Below, one piece after another: positions 1 through 6,895 of a DNA stretch of 9,935 nucleotides. Source of the stretch: Alphaproteobacteria bacterium (GTDB taxonomy: Bacteria > Pseudomonadota > Alphaproteobacteria > Rickettsiales > RI-342); the NCBI GenBank assembly GCA_020851915.1, contig JADZBT010000040.1, positions 1 through 9,935 of the forward strand, read 5' to 3'. Each line of letters begins with the position of its first letter. The first letter of the stretch is position 1. Under the pieces are notes generated by a model. It was not told the origin of the DNA and made no database searches. It was given only the letters and a program-made list of their open reading frames with translations. The position numbers and the translations under genes were made by a program.

Positions 1-1262
1 GTATCAAACATATCATCGTCATCTCGCTGGAGAACCACAGCTTCGATAATCTTTTCGGGAATTTTCCCGGCGCTGAGGGGATTGCACAAGCAGGCGACAC
101 CGTGGTGCAGACGGATAAGAACGGCGTGCTCTATGCGACCCTGCCGCCGGTGATGGTCGAAGAGAATGGGCGGCGCGTGTCGGATATACGATTCCCTCCG
201 GATCTGCCGAACCATCCGTTCCCGATTGACGCTTACGTCCCGGCCACCCAGAAGACCGGCGATCTGGTGCATCGCTTCTACCAGCAGCAGGAGCAGATAA
301 ATGGCGGGCGCATGGATCGCTTCGCGGCGGTTTCCGATGCGGGTGGTCTGGTAATGGGCTACTACGATGGCAGCAAGACCGCTCTGTGGGAATATGCAAA
401 AAAATATACGCTGGCAGATCGTTTTTTCCATGCGGCGTTCGGCGGCTCGTTCCTCAACCATTTCTGGATGGTGTGCGCGTGCACGCCACGATTTGATAAT
501 GCTCCCGCTGAAATGGTAGCAACGTTGGATAGTGCTGGAAAATTGGTAAAGGACGGCGCGGTAACACCCGACGGCTATGCGGTGAACACGGTATTTGCTT
601 CTGCGACGCCACACCCGGAAGACGTGAACGTCGCCCATCTGCTTCCGCCGCAGGAAATGCCCACCATCGGTGACCGACTTTCGGAGAAAGGCGTGAGCTG
701 GGCATGGTACGCGGGCGGATGGAACGACGCGCTGGCTGGGAAGCCGCACGAGAGTTTCCAATTCCACCATCAGCCTTTCGCGTATTTTCGTAACTATGCG
801 GATGGCGCACCCGCCCGCGCAAAACATCTGAAAGACGAAGTGGACTTCCTGTATGCGCTGAAGGATGGTTCCCTGCCGGCGGTATCGTTCTATAAGCCGC
901 TGGGCGAATACAACCTGCATCCGGGATATGCGACCGTGGCATCCGGCGATGCGCGACTGGGAACCATGCTGAAGGCTATTGAGCAAAGCCCCGTCTGGCA
1001 AAGCAGCGTCATCATTGTCACTTTTGACGAGAACGGTGGATACTGGGACCATATGCCGCCGCCCGCAGGGGATCGCTGGGGGCCGGCGATGCGCGTGCCG
1101 ACGCTGATCATCTCGCCGTTCGCGAAGAAGGGGCATGTGGATCACACCGTGTATGACACGACGTCGATACTGAAGCTGATCGAAGAACGCTTCGGCCTCG
1201 CGCCGCTCGGAGAACGTGATGCGAAGGCAAACAGCCTCGCGGCCGCTCTGGCGGCGGAGTGA
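1..1262 (+). CDS. AcpA-type phosphoesterase (acid phosphatase / phospholipase C family), 5' partial
   Basis: The reading frame (codons from base 3) is open from the window edge and gives 419 residues, so the true start lies outside. The first residues, IKHIIVISLENHSFDNLFG, are the hallmark N-terminal motif of the PF04185 phosphoesterase family, whose members hydrolyse phosphomonoesters (Francisella AcpA) or phospholipid headgroups (bacterial phospholipase C). In AcpA, as I recall, the metal and nucleophile residues are a Glu-Asn pair, a Ser and an Asp-Glu pair. The matching residues here are EN at 30-35, Ser in GGSFLNH at 447-449, and DE in FDENGG at 1026-1031, so the active site looks intact. 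The C-terminal part (RVPTLIISPFAKKG, then YDTTSILKLIEERFG) also follows the family. Family proteins are usually exported; the missing N-terminus (perhaps 30-50 residues) would carry any signal peptide. Substrate cannot be told from sequence. Its TGA abuts the stop of the convergent gene with no spacer. Confidence 0.9.
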   Translation, partial: IKHIIVISLENHSFDNLFGNFPGAEGIAQAGDTVVQTDKNGVLYATLPPVMVEENGRRVSDIRFPPDLPNHPFPIDAYVPATQKTGDLVHRFYQQQEQINGGRMDRFAAVSDAGGLVMGYYDGSKTALWEYAKKYTLADRFFHAAFGGSFLNHFWMVCACTPRFDNAPAEMVATLDSAGKLVKDGAVTPDGYAVNTVFASATPHPEDVNVAHLLPPQEMPTIGDRLSEKGVSWAWYAGGWNDALAGKPHESFQFHHQPFAYFRNYADGAPARAKHLKDEVDFLYALKDGSLPAVSFYKPLGEYNLHPGYATVASGDARLGTMLKAIEQSPVWQSSVIIVTFDENGGYWDHMPPPAGDRWGPAMRVPTLIISPFAKKGHVDHTVYDTTSILKLIEERFGLAPLGERDAKANSLAAALAAE

Positions 1263-1781
1263 TCACTCGGCGGCGTCTTTTGCAGGGCTCTTGCGTGGTG
1301 ACGCTTTCTCGCAAGGATGAAGCGAGGAGAAGGATTCCAGTATGCCGCTGATGGCCATTTCCTCGCCTTTCTCCGACATATTCCGTTTCGCCCATTGCAT
1401 GAAGCCGTTGAGTTGTTCGCCGAAGGTGATGTCGGACGGTGGGCAGTAATTCAGCGCGGTACGCGCTTCCGGCGTGAGGAACAGCACATGGATGATGCCG
1501 CCGAAATAGAAATCGCAGGCCTTGCGGTTGGAGGAGCGCACGACGTACTCCACCTCGCTCATGGATTTATCTTCCAGATGCTTCTCCGGTGCGAAAGCGC
1601 AGGCGGCGTAGAGATTATTCACCTTCAGCGAGGCGAGTGACAGCACTTCCGCGCCCGTGGGAGCAGGCGTTTCAAACGGGTTTTCCTCGGCGGTGTATAC
1701 CTTCGTCGCCATCGCCGGGAACGCGCACAGCATGCTGATCGCTGCGCTAACTGCTGCTACACTATGTATGATCCGTTTCAT
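1263..1781 (-). CDS. secreted small protein with Rap1a/Tai-like domain
   Basis: This gene encodes 172 residues starting with a clear signal peptide: MKRIIHS, a hydrophobic stretch, then a probable cleavage site after AMA (residue 25). The mature part has four cysteines (61, 89, 113, 157). Their spacing and surroundings (AAC near residue 61, KACDFYFGGI, NYCPPSDITFGEQL, SLHPC) resemble the Rap1a/Tai domain (PF18602). That fold includes periplasmic immunity proteins against type VI secretion effectors, but also many stand-alone exported proteins of unknown role. The tail after residue 157 is Lys/Ala/Pro-rich and probably disordered. The ATG at 1781 has a strong GGAGG four bases upstream. It lies 21 bases after the tyrA stop on the same strand, so it is probably co-transcribed with the aromatic genes. 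No secretion-system or effector gene is visible beside it, so an immunity role is not supported. Assignment by eye, moderate. Confidence 0.8.
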   Translation of the reverse strand: MKRIIHSVAAVSAAISMLCAFPAMATKVYTAEENPFETPAPTGAEVLSLASLKVNNLYAACAFAPEKHLEDKSMSEVEYVVRSSNRKACDFYFGGIIHVLFLTPEARTALNYCPPSDITFGEQLNGFMQWAKRNMSEKGEEMAISGILESFSSLHPCEKASPRKSPAKDAAE

Positions 1782-1802
1782 AACGCCTCCGTGAGTAATG
1801 AA

Positions 1803-3029
1803 TTATGGTGTCGGTACGCCGATGATCTCGCGTATATGGCGGGTATGCTCACCTGCCGCCGTGATGTATTTATCCAGTGCTTCCGCATCGCCCTTGCTTA
1901 TCGCCTTCATCCAGCGTTCCACTTCTTTCAGCATGGCGTCGATGCAGGTTTCCGCGTCCTTCGCATGGGCGGCGATGTAGGCCGCGCCGACTTCCGGCGG
2001 CGTAGCCGCCGGGCGGGTGACGTCCATGAATCCGCCGCCCAGATACTGGTGCAGCGGTACTTCCTGTTCCTTCTCTATCTCCGCCACTTCGTCGGAAAAT
2101 GCGTAGGCCACCAGCAGCGGCAGCAGAGCGGTGTAGGCATTGGTATCTGTAGGGGCATCCCACTCCTTGTCCGGCGTCTTACAGGCATCGCGGCGGAACT
2201 GCGAGGGGGCCTTCAGCCATTTCTTCAGCGCCTTGGCGTCGCCGACATGCTGTTGCAGATCACCCAGCATCGCACAGAATCCTTCGAGCGCGTCCAGCAG
2301 GTCGGTGGCGTTATAGAGAAAAATATCCGTCCACATGAAGGGGTTCGATGCGCCTAGCCGGACGAAGCGGTGAAATTGCGAATTCAAACCGTCCGGCTTC
2401 TTCTTGAGCTTTTTTCCGATGAGCGTCACGCTGGCGAACGCCAGCAGGTGCGGCACGTGCGAGGTGATGCCGAACACGCCGTCATGGAAGGCGGCATCGC
2501 AGTACTCGACTTTGCCGCCGACGGCTTCCCAGAGTTTTTTGATGCGCTTGACGGCGAGGTTGTTTTCGTTTTCCGGGGTCAGGATGACCTGCTTCCCCTT
2601 GAACAGGTCGGCGCTTCCGGCTTCCGGGCCGGAGCGTTCGCTGCCCGCGATGGGATGGCCGGGCACGAAGCTGCATTTGGGCGGCAGGACGTCCGCCACC
2701 TCCTGCATGATCTGGCCTTTGACCGATCCGACGTCGGTGACGATGGCGCCCGGCTTGAGGTGCGGGGCGATGGCGTCGAATATGTCGCGCGTGGTGCTTA
2801 ACGGGGTGCAGAGGACGATGACGTCGGAATCCTCGACCGCCTTGGCCAGTTCCGCGCACCCCGCATCGACTGCGCCGATCATCAATGCGGCGGCGGTGAC
2901 GGCGGAGTTATTGTCATAACCTACGATGTCCTCCACCAGCCGCCGTTCGCGCAACGCGCGCCCGAGCGACCCGCCGATGAGTCCCAGCCCGATGATGGTG
3001 ACGCGATGGAAGAGGGGTGAATCCGCCAA
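1803..3029 (-). CDS. tyrA: prephenate/arogenate dehydrogenase TyrA with an enlarged C-terminal region
   Basis: This enzyme (408 residues) performs the NAD(P)-dependent oxidative decarboxylation of prephenate or arogenate in tyrosine synthesis. The Rossmann domain begins with VTIIGLGLIGGSLG (residues 10-23). GHPIAGSERSG (124-134) holds the catalytic His125, and SHVPHLLAFA (190-199) opens the helical dimerisation domain. A normal domain end follows (FHRFVRLGASNPFMWTDIFL, residues 219-238). After that come about 118 extra residues that look like a second helical domain (PLLVAYA, GGGFMDVTRPAA, GDAEALDKYI). Bacterial TyrA is usually about 280-310 residues. The start is a TTG at 3029-3027, four bases after the hisC stop. 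No better in-frame start precedes the nucleotide-binding motif, and there is no clear ribosome binding site, so translation is probably coupled to hisC. Third gene of the aromatic operon. Confidence 0.93.
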   Translation of the reverse strand: MADSPLFHRVTIIGLGLIGGSLGRALRERRLVEDIVGYDNNSAVTAAALMIGAVDAGCAELAKAVEDSDVIVLCTPLSTTRDIFDAIAPHLKPGAIVTDVGSVKGQIMQEVADVLPPKCSFVPGHPIAGSERSGPEAGSADLFKGKQVILTPENENNLAVKRIKKLWEAVGGKVEYCDAAFHDGVFGITSHVPHLLAFASVTLIGKKLKKKPDGLNSQFHRFVRLGASNPFMWTDIFLYNATDLLDALEGFCAMLGDLQQHVGDAKALKKWLKAPSQFRRDACKTPDKEWDAPTDTNAYTALLPLLVAYAFSDEVAEIEKEQEVPLHQYLGGGFMDVTRPAATPPEVGAAYIAAHAKDAETCIDAMLKEVERWMKAISKGDAEALDKYITAAGEHTRHIREIIGVPTP

Positions 3030-3033
3030 GCCG

Positions 3034-4122
3034 TTACGCCATGAATTCAGTCAAGGCCTCCAGCAGGGCCTTGTTTTCTGCATCGAGGCCGATGGTAGCA
3101 CGAAGGCAATACGGCAAGCCATAATTACCCACCGCGCGCAGGATAACGCCGCGTTTTAACAGAAAATCATTGGCATTTTCGGCACAGTGCTTCCCCTCCG
3201 GGAATTCGATGAGCAAAAAGTTACCAACGCTGGGATATACCTTCAATCCCAACGCGCTAAGCTTCGGCGGCAGTGATTTCAGGCAGGCGTCGTTATGGGC
3301 GCGCGCTTTCGCGATATGCGCCTGATCCCGCACGGCAGCGATGCCCGCCACCTGCGCCACGCTCGATACGTTGAACGGGCTGCGGACACGGTTGAGGATG
3401 TCCACGATGCCTTCCGGCCCATAGGCCCACCCCACCCGCAGCCCCGCCAGCCCGTAGATCTTCGAGAAGGTGCGGAACATCACGGTGTTGTCGGTGCTGT
3501 CCACCAGTGCTTCGCCGTTGCTGTAGTCCAGTTCGGACACGTACTCGGCATAGGCGCTGTCCACCGCGAGGATGACGTGCGCGGGCAGACCGTCGCGCAG
3601 GCGTTTGAGTTCCGCAGCCGTTATGTAACTGCCCGTCGGGTTGTTAGGGTTGGCGACAAATACGATCTTCGTGCGCGGAGTGACGGCGGCCAGCAGCGCG
3701 TCCACGTCGGTACACAAGCCGGTTTCCGGTGCGGTGACCGGTATCGCGCCGAAGCTCTGCGCGTAAATTTTATACATCAGGAAGCCGTGCTCGCTGTAGA
3801 GCACCTCGCCGCCATTCCCGGCATAGGCGTGGATGAGCAGGCCTATCAACTCGTCCGAACCCGCGCCGCAGACGATGCGCTCCGCCGGCAGGCCGTGCAC
3901 TTCCGCGATCGCGTTCCGCAACAACGTACACCCGCCGTCGGGATAGCGGTGCAGCGCGTCGAAATCCCGGAGCGCGTCAATCGCCTTAGGGCTTGCACCC
4001 AGCGGAGTCTCGTTGGAGGAGAGCTTGATGATCTGCTTCGCGCCGGCGACGCTGGATTTTCCTCCGACATAGGGAGCGATGTCCAGAATGCTTTTATGTT
4101 GCGGCAGGGGACGTGAAGACAT
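3034..4122 (-). CDS. hisC: histidinol-phosphate / aromatic aminotransferase HisC
   Basis: A pyridoxal-phosphate class I/II aminotransferase of 362 residues, the usual HisC length. Visible motifs are SSNETPLGASP (36-45), YPDGG (60-64), the cofactor-binding GAGSDELI (87-93), NPNNPTG (158-164), AVDSAYAEY with Asp188 and Tyr191, TFSKIYGLAGLRVGW with the Schiff-base Lys221, and LRATIG with substrate-carboxylate Arg341. The reading frame stays open further upstream, but that part is the other-frame shadow of the chorismate mutase gene. The ATG at 4122 gives the expected N-terminus (MSSRPLP) and lies two bases past the preceding stop. HisC normally converts imidazole acetol phosphate to histidinol phosphate. 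Lying between chorismate mutase and tyrA, it probably also transaminates prephenate, phenylpyruvate or 4-hydroxyphenylpyruvate, as known for Zymomonas HisC. Which role dominates cannot be decided here. Confidence 0.93.
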   Translation of the reverse strand: MSSRPLPQHKSILDIAPYVGGKSSVAGAKQIIKLSSNETPLGASPKAIDALRDFDALHRYPDGGCTLLRNAIAEVHGLPAERIVCGAGSDELIGLLIHAYAGNGGEVLYSEHGFLMYKIYAQSFGAIPVTAPETGLCTDVDALLAAVTPRTKIVFVANPNNPTGSYITAAELKRLRDGLPAHVILAVDSAYAEYVSELDYSNGEALVDSTDNTVMFRTFSKIYGLAGLRVGWAYGPEGIVDILNRVRSPFNVSSVAQVAGIAAVRDQAHIAKARAHNDACLKSLPPKLSALGLKVYPSVGNFLLIEFPEGKHCAENANDFLLKRGVILRAVGNYGLPYCLRATIGLDAENKALLEALTEFMA

Positions 4123-4124
4123 GG

Positions 4125-4883
4125 TTACGGTTCCAGTGTGACAGGGTTGGCGTACGCGCCCAGCAGGCGCGCCGATGCGGGAATATCCACTTCCGTCATA
4201 AAGCCGGGAGCGGCGTAAAGGGAGATGCCGTTCACGGCGGATTCGCCCAGACGTCGCCAGCCTGCGGGGGCAGGGGCGGCCATGGCGATGATGCTGGTGT
4301 CGTCGCTGGTGGCTTCCGGGGCGATGGGGCCTACCAGCCATGTCGCGGCATCGGGTCGCGAGCGGGGTACTACAAACGGCGCGATGCCGAACACCTTCAG
4401 GTGCGCCGAGTCCTTTTCCAGCAGTCGCGTCCACCATGTGTCCGTTGTGGGTACGGGAAGCGCGCCGACGAAGCAGCGCCTGTCGCGCAGGTCGGCGATG
4501 ACCGACGCGGCGTCGCCATGCTCACGGATGGGCACGAACCCGCCGAAATACTCCCGCGCCAGCCAGTAGCAATCCGGGTTCCCCGGCGTGGAGTAGGCGG
4601 AAACGGAGAACGGCTGCTCGATACTGAGGGAACCGGAGATCAGCATACGCCACATCGCGGCCAGTGCCTCCGGCGGAAAATGCCCCGCGCCCTTGGCGGC
4701 GATGTCGCGCACCATGTCGGCCTCGCGGCCGGGGCGCAGGAAACACTGATCCGGATCCTGACTGCGTTTATGCACGCCGACCTTCCGCACGATGCCGATA
4801 CGCTCAGTCAGCAGGGCGAGCAGCTGGACGTCGATAGCGTCGATCTCGGCGCGGCGCTGTTGCAGTATGGGGTCGTGGGCCAT
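4125..4883 (-). CDS. chorismate mutase (AroQ type) with degenerate prephenate-dehydratase-like tail
   Basis: Encodes 252 residues. Residues 1-90 are an AroQ-type helical chorismate mutase, which rearranges chorismate to prephenate. RRAEIDAIDVQLLALLTERI supplies Arg11 and Arg28, followed by Lys39, RPGREA (50-55) and a terminal Gln90, closely matching the E. coli active-site residues Arg11, Arg28, Lys39, Arg51, Glu52 and Gln88. The remaining 160 residues are not needed for mutase activity. AREYFG (109-114), ALPVPTTDTW (141-150), DDTSIIAM (194-201) and ARLLGAY (238-244) recall segments of prephenate dehydratase and its ACT domain. However, the catalytic TRF motif appears replaced by TWL (181-183), so dehydratase activity is unlikely. 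The ATG at 4883 has AGGA five bases upstream. It is the first gene of the operon chorismate mutase-hisC-tyrA, and its TAA is two bases before the hisC start. It could be annotated pheA-like, but I would not use that symbol. Confidence 0.88.
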   Translation of the reverse strand: MAHDPILQQRRAEIDAIDVQLLALLTERIGIVRKVGVHKRSQDPDQCFLRPGREADMVRDIAAKGAGHFPPEALAAMWRMLISGSLSIEQPFSVSAYSTPGNPDCYWLAREYFGGFVPIREHGDAASVIADLRDRRCFVGALPVPTTDTWWTRLLEKDSAHLKVFGIAPFVVPRSRPDAATWLVGPIAPEATSDDTSIIAMAAPAPAGWRRLGESAVNGISLYAAPGFMTEVDIPASARLLGAYANPVTLEP

Positions 4884-4997
4884 GGGCGTCCTGATTTGAT
4901 ATGACGGGTGTTTGTAGCAAATATGCGCCTGATACGGAATAATAAATTGAATTAGAGTATAGAATTGCTACAACAGCTAGCTCGAATATTGACCAGA
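4884..4997. promoter_or_regulatory. divergent promoter region between the aromatic operon and metX
   Basis: This AT-richer stretch, especially 4931-4970, separates the oppositely directed chorismate mutase and metX genes and must hold at least the aromatic-operon promoter. I see no convincing sigma-70 -35/-10 pair; TATACT on the minus strand (4959-4964 region) is the best -10-like hexamer. A 9-base inverted repeat, TTGTAGCAA at 4912-4920 and TTGCTACAA at 4965-4973, flanks the AT-rich core and could be an operator pair. Function inferred from position only. Confidence 0.4.
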
Positions 4998-5083
4998 ACT
5001 GCCATCCCGGCGCAGGCCGGGATCTCATGCATCTACGGGCACATATGGAGAGATAAGATCCCGGCCTGCGCCGGGATGGCAGT
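4998..5083. repeat. paired-hairpin palindromic repeat, copy 1 (upstream of metX)
   Basis: A perfect inverted repeat with 28-base arms (4998-5025 and 5056-5083) around a 30-base centre. Each arm is itself a hairpin: ATCCCGGC, a 4-base loop and GCCGGGAT (5004-5023 and 5058-5077). The nucleic acid could therefore fold as one long stem or as two small hairpins. It ends 24 bases before the metX start, so it lies in the metX promoter or leader. It has no coding potential of its own and no T-run typical of an intrinsic terminator. Its layout resembles REP/BIME-type elements; it is related to the copy at 6896-6977. Confidence 0.85.
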
Positions 5084-5107
5084 AGTTAAAAATGGAAAGA
5101 ACGATAA

Positions 5108-6283
5108 GTGGAATCTCATCGCACCACATCCGTGGTCGGCCCGAATTACCGGGAGGTCGAGGTCGGCGAGATCGCGACGCTGGCCGTGGAGCGCCCGCTC
5201 CGGCTAGATTGCGGCGTGGAGATACGTTCCTTCCCGCTGGCCTTCCAGACCTACGGTACGCTCAACGCCGATAAGTCGAACGCGATACTGGTATGCCACG
5301 GCCTGACGGGTGACCAGTACGCCGCGAGCCAGCACCCCGTCACCGGTAAGCCCGGATGGTGGGAGGTGCTCATCGGCCCCGGCAAAGTCATGGATACGGA
5401 GCGGTATTTCGTCATCGCCACGAATGTCATCGGCGGCTGCATGGGATCGTTCGGGCCCAAGGAGATCAACCCGGCCACCGGTAAAGCCTACGGCCTCGAT
5501 TTCCCTGTCATCACCGTCGGCGACATGGTGAAGGCGCAGGCGCTGCTGGTGGAGGCGCTCGGCATCAGCAAATTATTCAGCGTCATCGGCGGCTCGATGG
5601 GCGGGATGCAGGTGCTCGAATGGCTGGCACGCTATCCCGAACGGCTCTGCTCGGCCATGCCCATCGCGGCGGCGGCGCGCTATTCGGCGCAGAACATCGC
5701 ATTCGACGAGATAGGCCGGCAGGCCATCATGGCCGATCCCGACTGGCGCGACGGCATGTATCTGGAGCAGAAGGCGTTCCCCAGCCGGGGACTCGCGGTG
5801 GCACGCATGACCGCGCACGTCACCTATCTTTCGGAGGAGGCGCTGCACCGCAAATTTGGCCGTGAGTTGCAGGACAAGGAGCAGGTGACCTACGGCTTCG
5901 GCGCGGATTTCCGCATCGAGAGTTACCTGCGGCATCAGGGTGCGGCCTTCGTCGAGCGTTTCGACGCGAATTCCTATCTCTACATCACGCGCGCGATGGA
6001 CTATTTCGACATCGCCCAGACGCATGGCGGTGGGAATCTGAGCCGGGCATTCAAGCCGTCGGATACGCAGATATGCGTGGTGTCGTTCTCTAGCGACTGG
6101 CTGTTTCCCACGCGGCAGAGTCAGGAGCTCGTGCGCGCGCTCAACGCGGTCGCGGCCAATGTGAGCTTCGTCGAGGTGAATACTGACAAGGGGCACGATG
6201 CCTTCCTGCTCGATGTACCGGAATTCTTTGCGACCGTGCGGGGCTTCCTCGAAGGTGTCACGCGCAAGCGGAGGGTTGCATGA
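5108..6283 (+). CDS. metX: homoserine O-acyltransferase MetX
   Basis: An alpha/beta-hydrolase-fold transferase of 391 residues that acylates homoserine from acetyl-CoA or succinyl-CoA, the first committed step of methionine synthesis. The catalytic triad is readable: Ser163 in the nucleophile elbow GGSMGGMQ, Asp330 in SFSSDWLFP, and His363 in DKGHDAF. Other family signatures are CHGLTGDQ (63-70), NVIGGCMGSFGP (106-117) and the length. The GTG at 5108 follows directly on an in-frame TAA; GGAAAG at 5094-5099 is a fair ribosome binding site. A second in-frame GTG eight codons on is a less likely start. metX ends in an ATGA overlap with metW. Acetyl versus succinyl specificity cannot be judged by eye. 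Cytoplasmic. Confidence 0.94.
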   Translation: MESHRTTSVVGPNYREVEVGEIATLAVERPLRLDCGVEIRSFPLAFQTYGTLNADKSNAILVCHGLTGDQYAASQHPVTGKPGWWEVLIGPGKVMDTERYFVIATNVIGGCMGSFGPKEINPATGKAYGLDFPVITVGDMVKAQALLVEALGISKLFSVIGGSMGGMQVLEWLARYPERLCSAMPIAAAARYSAQNIAFDEIGRQAIMADPDWRDGMYLEQKAFPSRGLAVARMTAHVTYLSEEALHRKFGRELQDKEQVTYGFGADFRIESYLRHQGAAFVERFDANSYLYITRAMDYFDIAQTHGGGNLSRAFKPSDTQICVVSFSSDWLFPTRQSQELVRALNAVAANVSFVEVNTDKGHDAFLLDVPEFFATVRGFLEGVTRKRRVA

Positions 6284-6891
6284 CGGCATTGCTCCGCCCG
6301 GATCAGAAGGCCGTCGCCGACCTCGTCAAGACGGGCACGCGGGTGCTCGACATCGGCTGCGGCACGGGAGAGCTGCTGGATTATCTGGCGCGTGAAAAGC
6401 AGGTGGACGGGCGCGGCATCGAGATCAGCCAGGAGGCGGTGAGCCGGGCCATCGCCAGCGGGTTGCCCGTGATTCAGGGCGATGCCGATGCCGACCTCAT
6501 GCACTATCCCGATAAGGCATTCGATTATGCTATTCTCAGCAAGGCGCTACAGGCGATGCATAAGCCGAAGGACGTGCTGGAGCATATGGTGCGTATCGCC
6601 GGGCACGTCATCGTGTCGATACCCAATTTCGGCTATTGGCGAAACCGTCTGCAACTGCTGGTCAGGGGCCGCATGCCGGTGACCAAGACGCTGAGTTACG
6701 AGTGGTACGATACGCCCAACATCCATTTCTGCACCATCCGCGATTTCATCATCCTGTGTGAGGAATTGGGATTCGTCATAGAGCACCGCATCTCTGTGAC
6801 CAATGACGGCCACATCGCGCCGTTCCATAACCATGGTGCGTGGGTGAACTGGTTCAGCGAGCAGGCGGTGTTTATGATACAGGCAAAGTAG
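6280..6891 (+). CDS. metW: methionine biosynthesis protein MetW
   Basis: A 203-residue protein with a SAM-methyltransferase-like fold. LDIGCGTGELLDYL (residues 23-36) is motif I, GIEIS follows, and the family-specific segments are VIQGDADADL, SKALQAM, IVSIPNFGYWRNR, GRMPVTKTLSYEWYDTPNIH and CTIRDF. These mark MetW rather than a generic methyltransferase. MetW accompanies MetX in many proteobacteria and is needed with it for homoserine acylation, probably as a partner rather than as a proven methyltransferase. The ATG overlaps the metX stop by four bases, and GGAGGG lies five bases upstream, so translation is both coupled and independently primed. It ends five bases before the hairpin repeat at 6896. 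Confidence 0.94.
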   Translation: MTALLRPDQKAVADLVKTGTRVLDIGCGTGELLDYLAREKQVDGRGIEISQEAVSRAIASGLPVIQGDADADLMHYPDKAFDYAILSKALQAMHKPKDVLEHMVRIAGHVIVSIPNFGYWRNRLQLLVRGRMPVTKTLSYEWYDTPNIHFCTIRDFIILCEELGFVIEHRISVTNDGHIAPFHNHGAWVNWFSEQAVFMIQAK

Positions 6892-6895
6892 ATAA

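Noticed and set aside
3295..4116. Long plus-strand reading frame opposite hisC
   Set aside because: Arg/His/Val-rich shadow of hisC with no family motif.
4123..4437. A 105-residue N-terminal extension of HisC
   Set aside because: The frame is open, but the residues are Arg/Pro/His-rich and unlike any HisC. The stretch lies fully inside the chorismate mutase gene in another frame; the ATG at 4122 gives the normal protein.
4887..4935. Possible SAM-II riboswitch upstream of metX (CCTGATTTGAT within a CGTC/GACG stem, then TTTGTAGCAAA)
   Set aside because: Some bases recall the SAM-II core, and metX leaders are a usual place for it. However, the stem is only 4 bp, the loop is too short, the GCTAAAAAGG end is absent, and it lies about 200 bases before the metX start beyond the hairpin repeat. 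A covariance-model scan (Rfam SAM-II) would decide.
4998..5083. CRISPR repeat units
   Set aside because: The three hairpin repeats are single, kilobases apart and not separated by uniform spacers, and no cas gene is present.
5573..6289. Long minus-strand reading frame opposite metX
   Set aside because: Composition is that of an antisense shadow of a GC-rich gene, with no recognisable domain; metX on the plus strand has a full catalytic triad.
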